Origin: Patescibacteria group bacterium UBA6263
Lineage (GTDB): Bacteria > Patescibacteriota > Gracilibacteria > Absconditabacterales > Absconditicoccaceae
Reading direction: 5' to 3'
Assembly: GCA_002441085.1 (NCBI GenBank)
Contig: DJVF01000036.1
Location: 940 to 8,281 of the forward strand
DNA: 7,342 bases
The first letter of the stretch is position 1. Each line of letters opens with the position of its first letter. Made by a program: the position numbers and the translations under genes. Below the pieces are notes generated by a model. It had not been told where the DNA came from, did no database searches, and worked only from the letters and a program-made list of their open reading frames with translations. This document shows, piece by piece, positions 6,483 to 7,342 of the stretch.

Positions 6483-6498
6483 ATTTATAAAAAAACAA
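6471..6498 (-). promoter_or_regulatory. Possible copper operon promoter overlapping the operator
   Basis: On the minus strand TTGTTT (6493-6498) is 16 bp from TATACC (6471-6476). The -10 box is weak but lies at the centre of the palindrome, as expected for simple repression. Other A/T-rich hexamers nearby could serve instead. Confidence 0.35.
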
Positions 6499-6587
6499 AA
6501 CGAATACAAGACTTTTTTGTTTCACAAAAATTTAGACTAATCAATTTCCGATTTATTCACAAGCTATGTTGTTCAAAAAAATTCAAT

Positions 6588-6797
6588 TTATTTTTTCTTC
6601 AAAGGGCAGGTATTGATACCTATTAGAGTATATAATCCACAAAATCCAGTAATACTAGTGACTATAAACATAGCAGCTATTACTAGCAATATTATAGCCA
6701 ATGTGCCAGATATTATATTCAATGCATAAAGCACAATTATTACTATAGCGATAATTATTCTTACGATTTTATCAATCGTTCCAATATTTTTTTTCAT
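6588..6797 (-). CDS. DUF2892 (YgaP-like) small membrane protein
   Basis: A 69-residue protein starting MKKNIGTIDKIVRIIIA, with two hydrophobic segments (about residues 12-30 and 33-53) and the family ending TGFCGLYTLIGINTCPL, which includes two cysteines. This matches the DUF2892 domain, found alone or attached to rhodanese domains as in YgaP. An in-frame ATG at 6836 would add 13 residues (MRLYICFIYIRLK), but the family normally starts close to the KNIGTIDR-like stretch, so 6797 is chosen. All glycines use GGN. It lies upstream of csoR on the same strand, 154 bp away and separated by the operator, so it is probably a separate unit. The molecular role is not known; a link to thiol or metal stress is only a guess from its neighbours. 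Confidence 0.88.
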   Translation of the reverse strand: MKKNIGTIDKIVRIIIAIVIIVLYALNIISGTLAIILLVIAAMFIVTSITGFCGLYTLIGINTCPLKKK

Positions 6798-6834
6798 TTT
6801 CAATCTAATGTATATAAAACATATGTATAATCTC

Positions 6835-6862
6835 ATACTAACAATATTTTTTCATAATACAA
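6835..6862 (-). promoter_or_regulatory. Possible promoter of the DUF2892 gene
   Basis: On the minus strand TTGTAT (6857-6862) is 16 bp from TAGTAT (6835-6840), leaving a leader of about 30 nt before ATG 6797. This favours the shorter start over the one at 6836, which lies within the -10 box. Confidence 0.4.
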
Positions 6863-6887
6863 TATTTATAATTTCCTCAAAAACTGA

Positions 6888-6915
6888 TTGTTTTATTGTA
6901 TGTATTTTATATAAT
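6888..6915 (+). promoter_or_regulatory. Promoter of the DnaQ-like gene
   Basis: TTGTTT (6888-6893) and a perfect TATAAT (6910-6915) are 16 bp apart. The expected start near 6922 rules out the upstream in-frame ATG codons at 6808 and 6823 and supports the TTG at 6949. Confidence 0.6.
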
Positions 6916-6948
6916 CCCAATCTATTATATTTCCTAACATATTACCTT

Positions 6949-7342
6949 TTGTCCAACTCCAATTATATTATAGTAGATATAGAGACTACCTGACTTAGCA
7001 AAGATACTAGTCGTATCACAGAAATAGCCGCAGTATTGTTTGATGGTCATACGATATTAAATAGCTTCCAGACTTTGGTCAATCCTGGCAAACCCATCCC
7101 TCACTTTATTACTCGTTTGACAGGTATAGATGATTTAATGGTCCAAGACGCTCCCAGTATAGCTGAGGCATTACCTAGTTTTTTAGATTTTTTACAAGAT
7201 CATATTCTTGTAGCTCACAATGCTACTTTTGATCACTGATTTCTCAATCACAACGGTATATTACATTGCCAACGTTCCATCAACAATTCTATCTTGTGTA
7301 CTAGAAAATTAGCCAATAGATTGCTACCTGATTTGCCTAGCA
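6949..7342 (+). CDS. DnaQ/epsilon-type 3'-5' exonuclease, N-terminal part (UGA = Gly)
   Basis: This is the start of a DEDD-family exonuclease that runs past the window end; 131 residues are visible. The ExoI motif VDIETTG (Asp10, Glu12) and ExoII motif AHNATFD (Asp95) are present, with the family stretches RLTGIDDLMVQDAPSI and LCTRKLANRLLPDLP between and after them. The ExoIII motif would lie beyond the window. The Gly of DIETTG (6991-6993) and the Gly after HNATFDH (7237-7239) are both UGA. TTG 6949 is chosen because it follows a good promoter and gives a normal short N-terminus (MSNSNYIIVDIETTG); upstream ATGs would add a hydrophobic tail encoded across the promoter. It may be the polymerase III proofreading subunit or an exonuclease domain of a larger repair protein; the visible part cannot decide. 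Confidence 0.88.

Noticed and set aside
6808..6948. N-terminal extension of the DnaQ-like protein from ATG 6808 or 6823
   Set aside because: The stretch would be a hydrophobic tail encoded across a good promoter (6888-6915), and DnaQ proteins begin only a few residues before DIETTG.
2584..7239. UGA as tryptophan (code 4) or selenocysteine
   Set aside because: The TGA positions match conserved glycines, Trp is encoded by TGG in the same genes, and the number and spread of UGA codons do not fit selenocysteine.

Overview
The window is an AT-rich bacterial fragment in which in-frame UGA is read as glycine (genetic code 25). Five reading frames are broken by TGA only at positions where their families carry glycine. 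Examples are the Gly of the exonuclease DIETTG motif, the Gly after the P-type ATPase motif DKTGTITE, and the glycines of the CopA C-terminal membrane segments. Tryptophan is still TGG, and every real gene ends in TAA or TAG. This use of UGA is known from the candidate phyla Absconditabacteria (SR1) and Gracilibacteria; the window alone does not separate the two. Under the standard code most genes here look like short broken ORFs, so the CDS coordinates below assume UGA = Gly.

Layout. 1-213: the 3' end of a tRNA with encoded CCA, a terminator, then a second, interrupted copy of the same tRNA 3' end and another terminator. 221-928 (minus): a DUF502-type membrane protein with promoter and terminator. 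967-1348 (plus): a tRNA with anticodon CAT and tRNA-Gly(TCC), each followed by a hairpin/T-tract terminator. 1433-2446 (minus): a promoter, an unrecognised 296-residue protein made largely of 17-residue Asn/Gly-rich repeats in which most glycines are UGA, and a terminator. 2453-6433 (minus): a copper operon whose order of transcription is csoR, an HMA-SafE-cupredoxin fusion, copA, then possibly a 32-residue ORF. A perfect inverted repeat just upstream of csoR is a likely operator. 6588-6797 (minus): a DUF2892 membrane protein. 6949 to the end (plus): the N-terminal part of a DnaQ/epsilon-type exonuclease, cut by the window edge.

How the genes work together. CsoR would sense Cu(I) and release the operator. 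CopA would pump Cu(I) out of the cytoplasm. The fused HMA-SafE-cupredoxin protein carries metal-binding domains at both ends of a membrane core that has two conserved cysteines, which suggests Cu(I) handling or redox coupling at the membrane. The genes are separated by only about 20 bp. Start codons lack obvious Shine-Dalgarno sequences, and three promoters share a TTGNNT / 16 bp / TATNNT form. No CRISPR array or transposase was seen.
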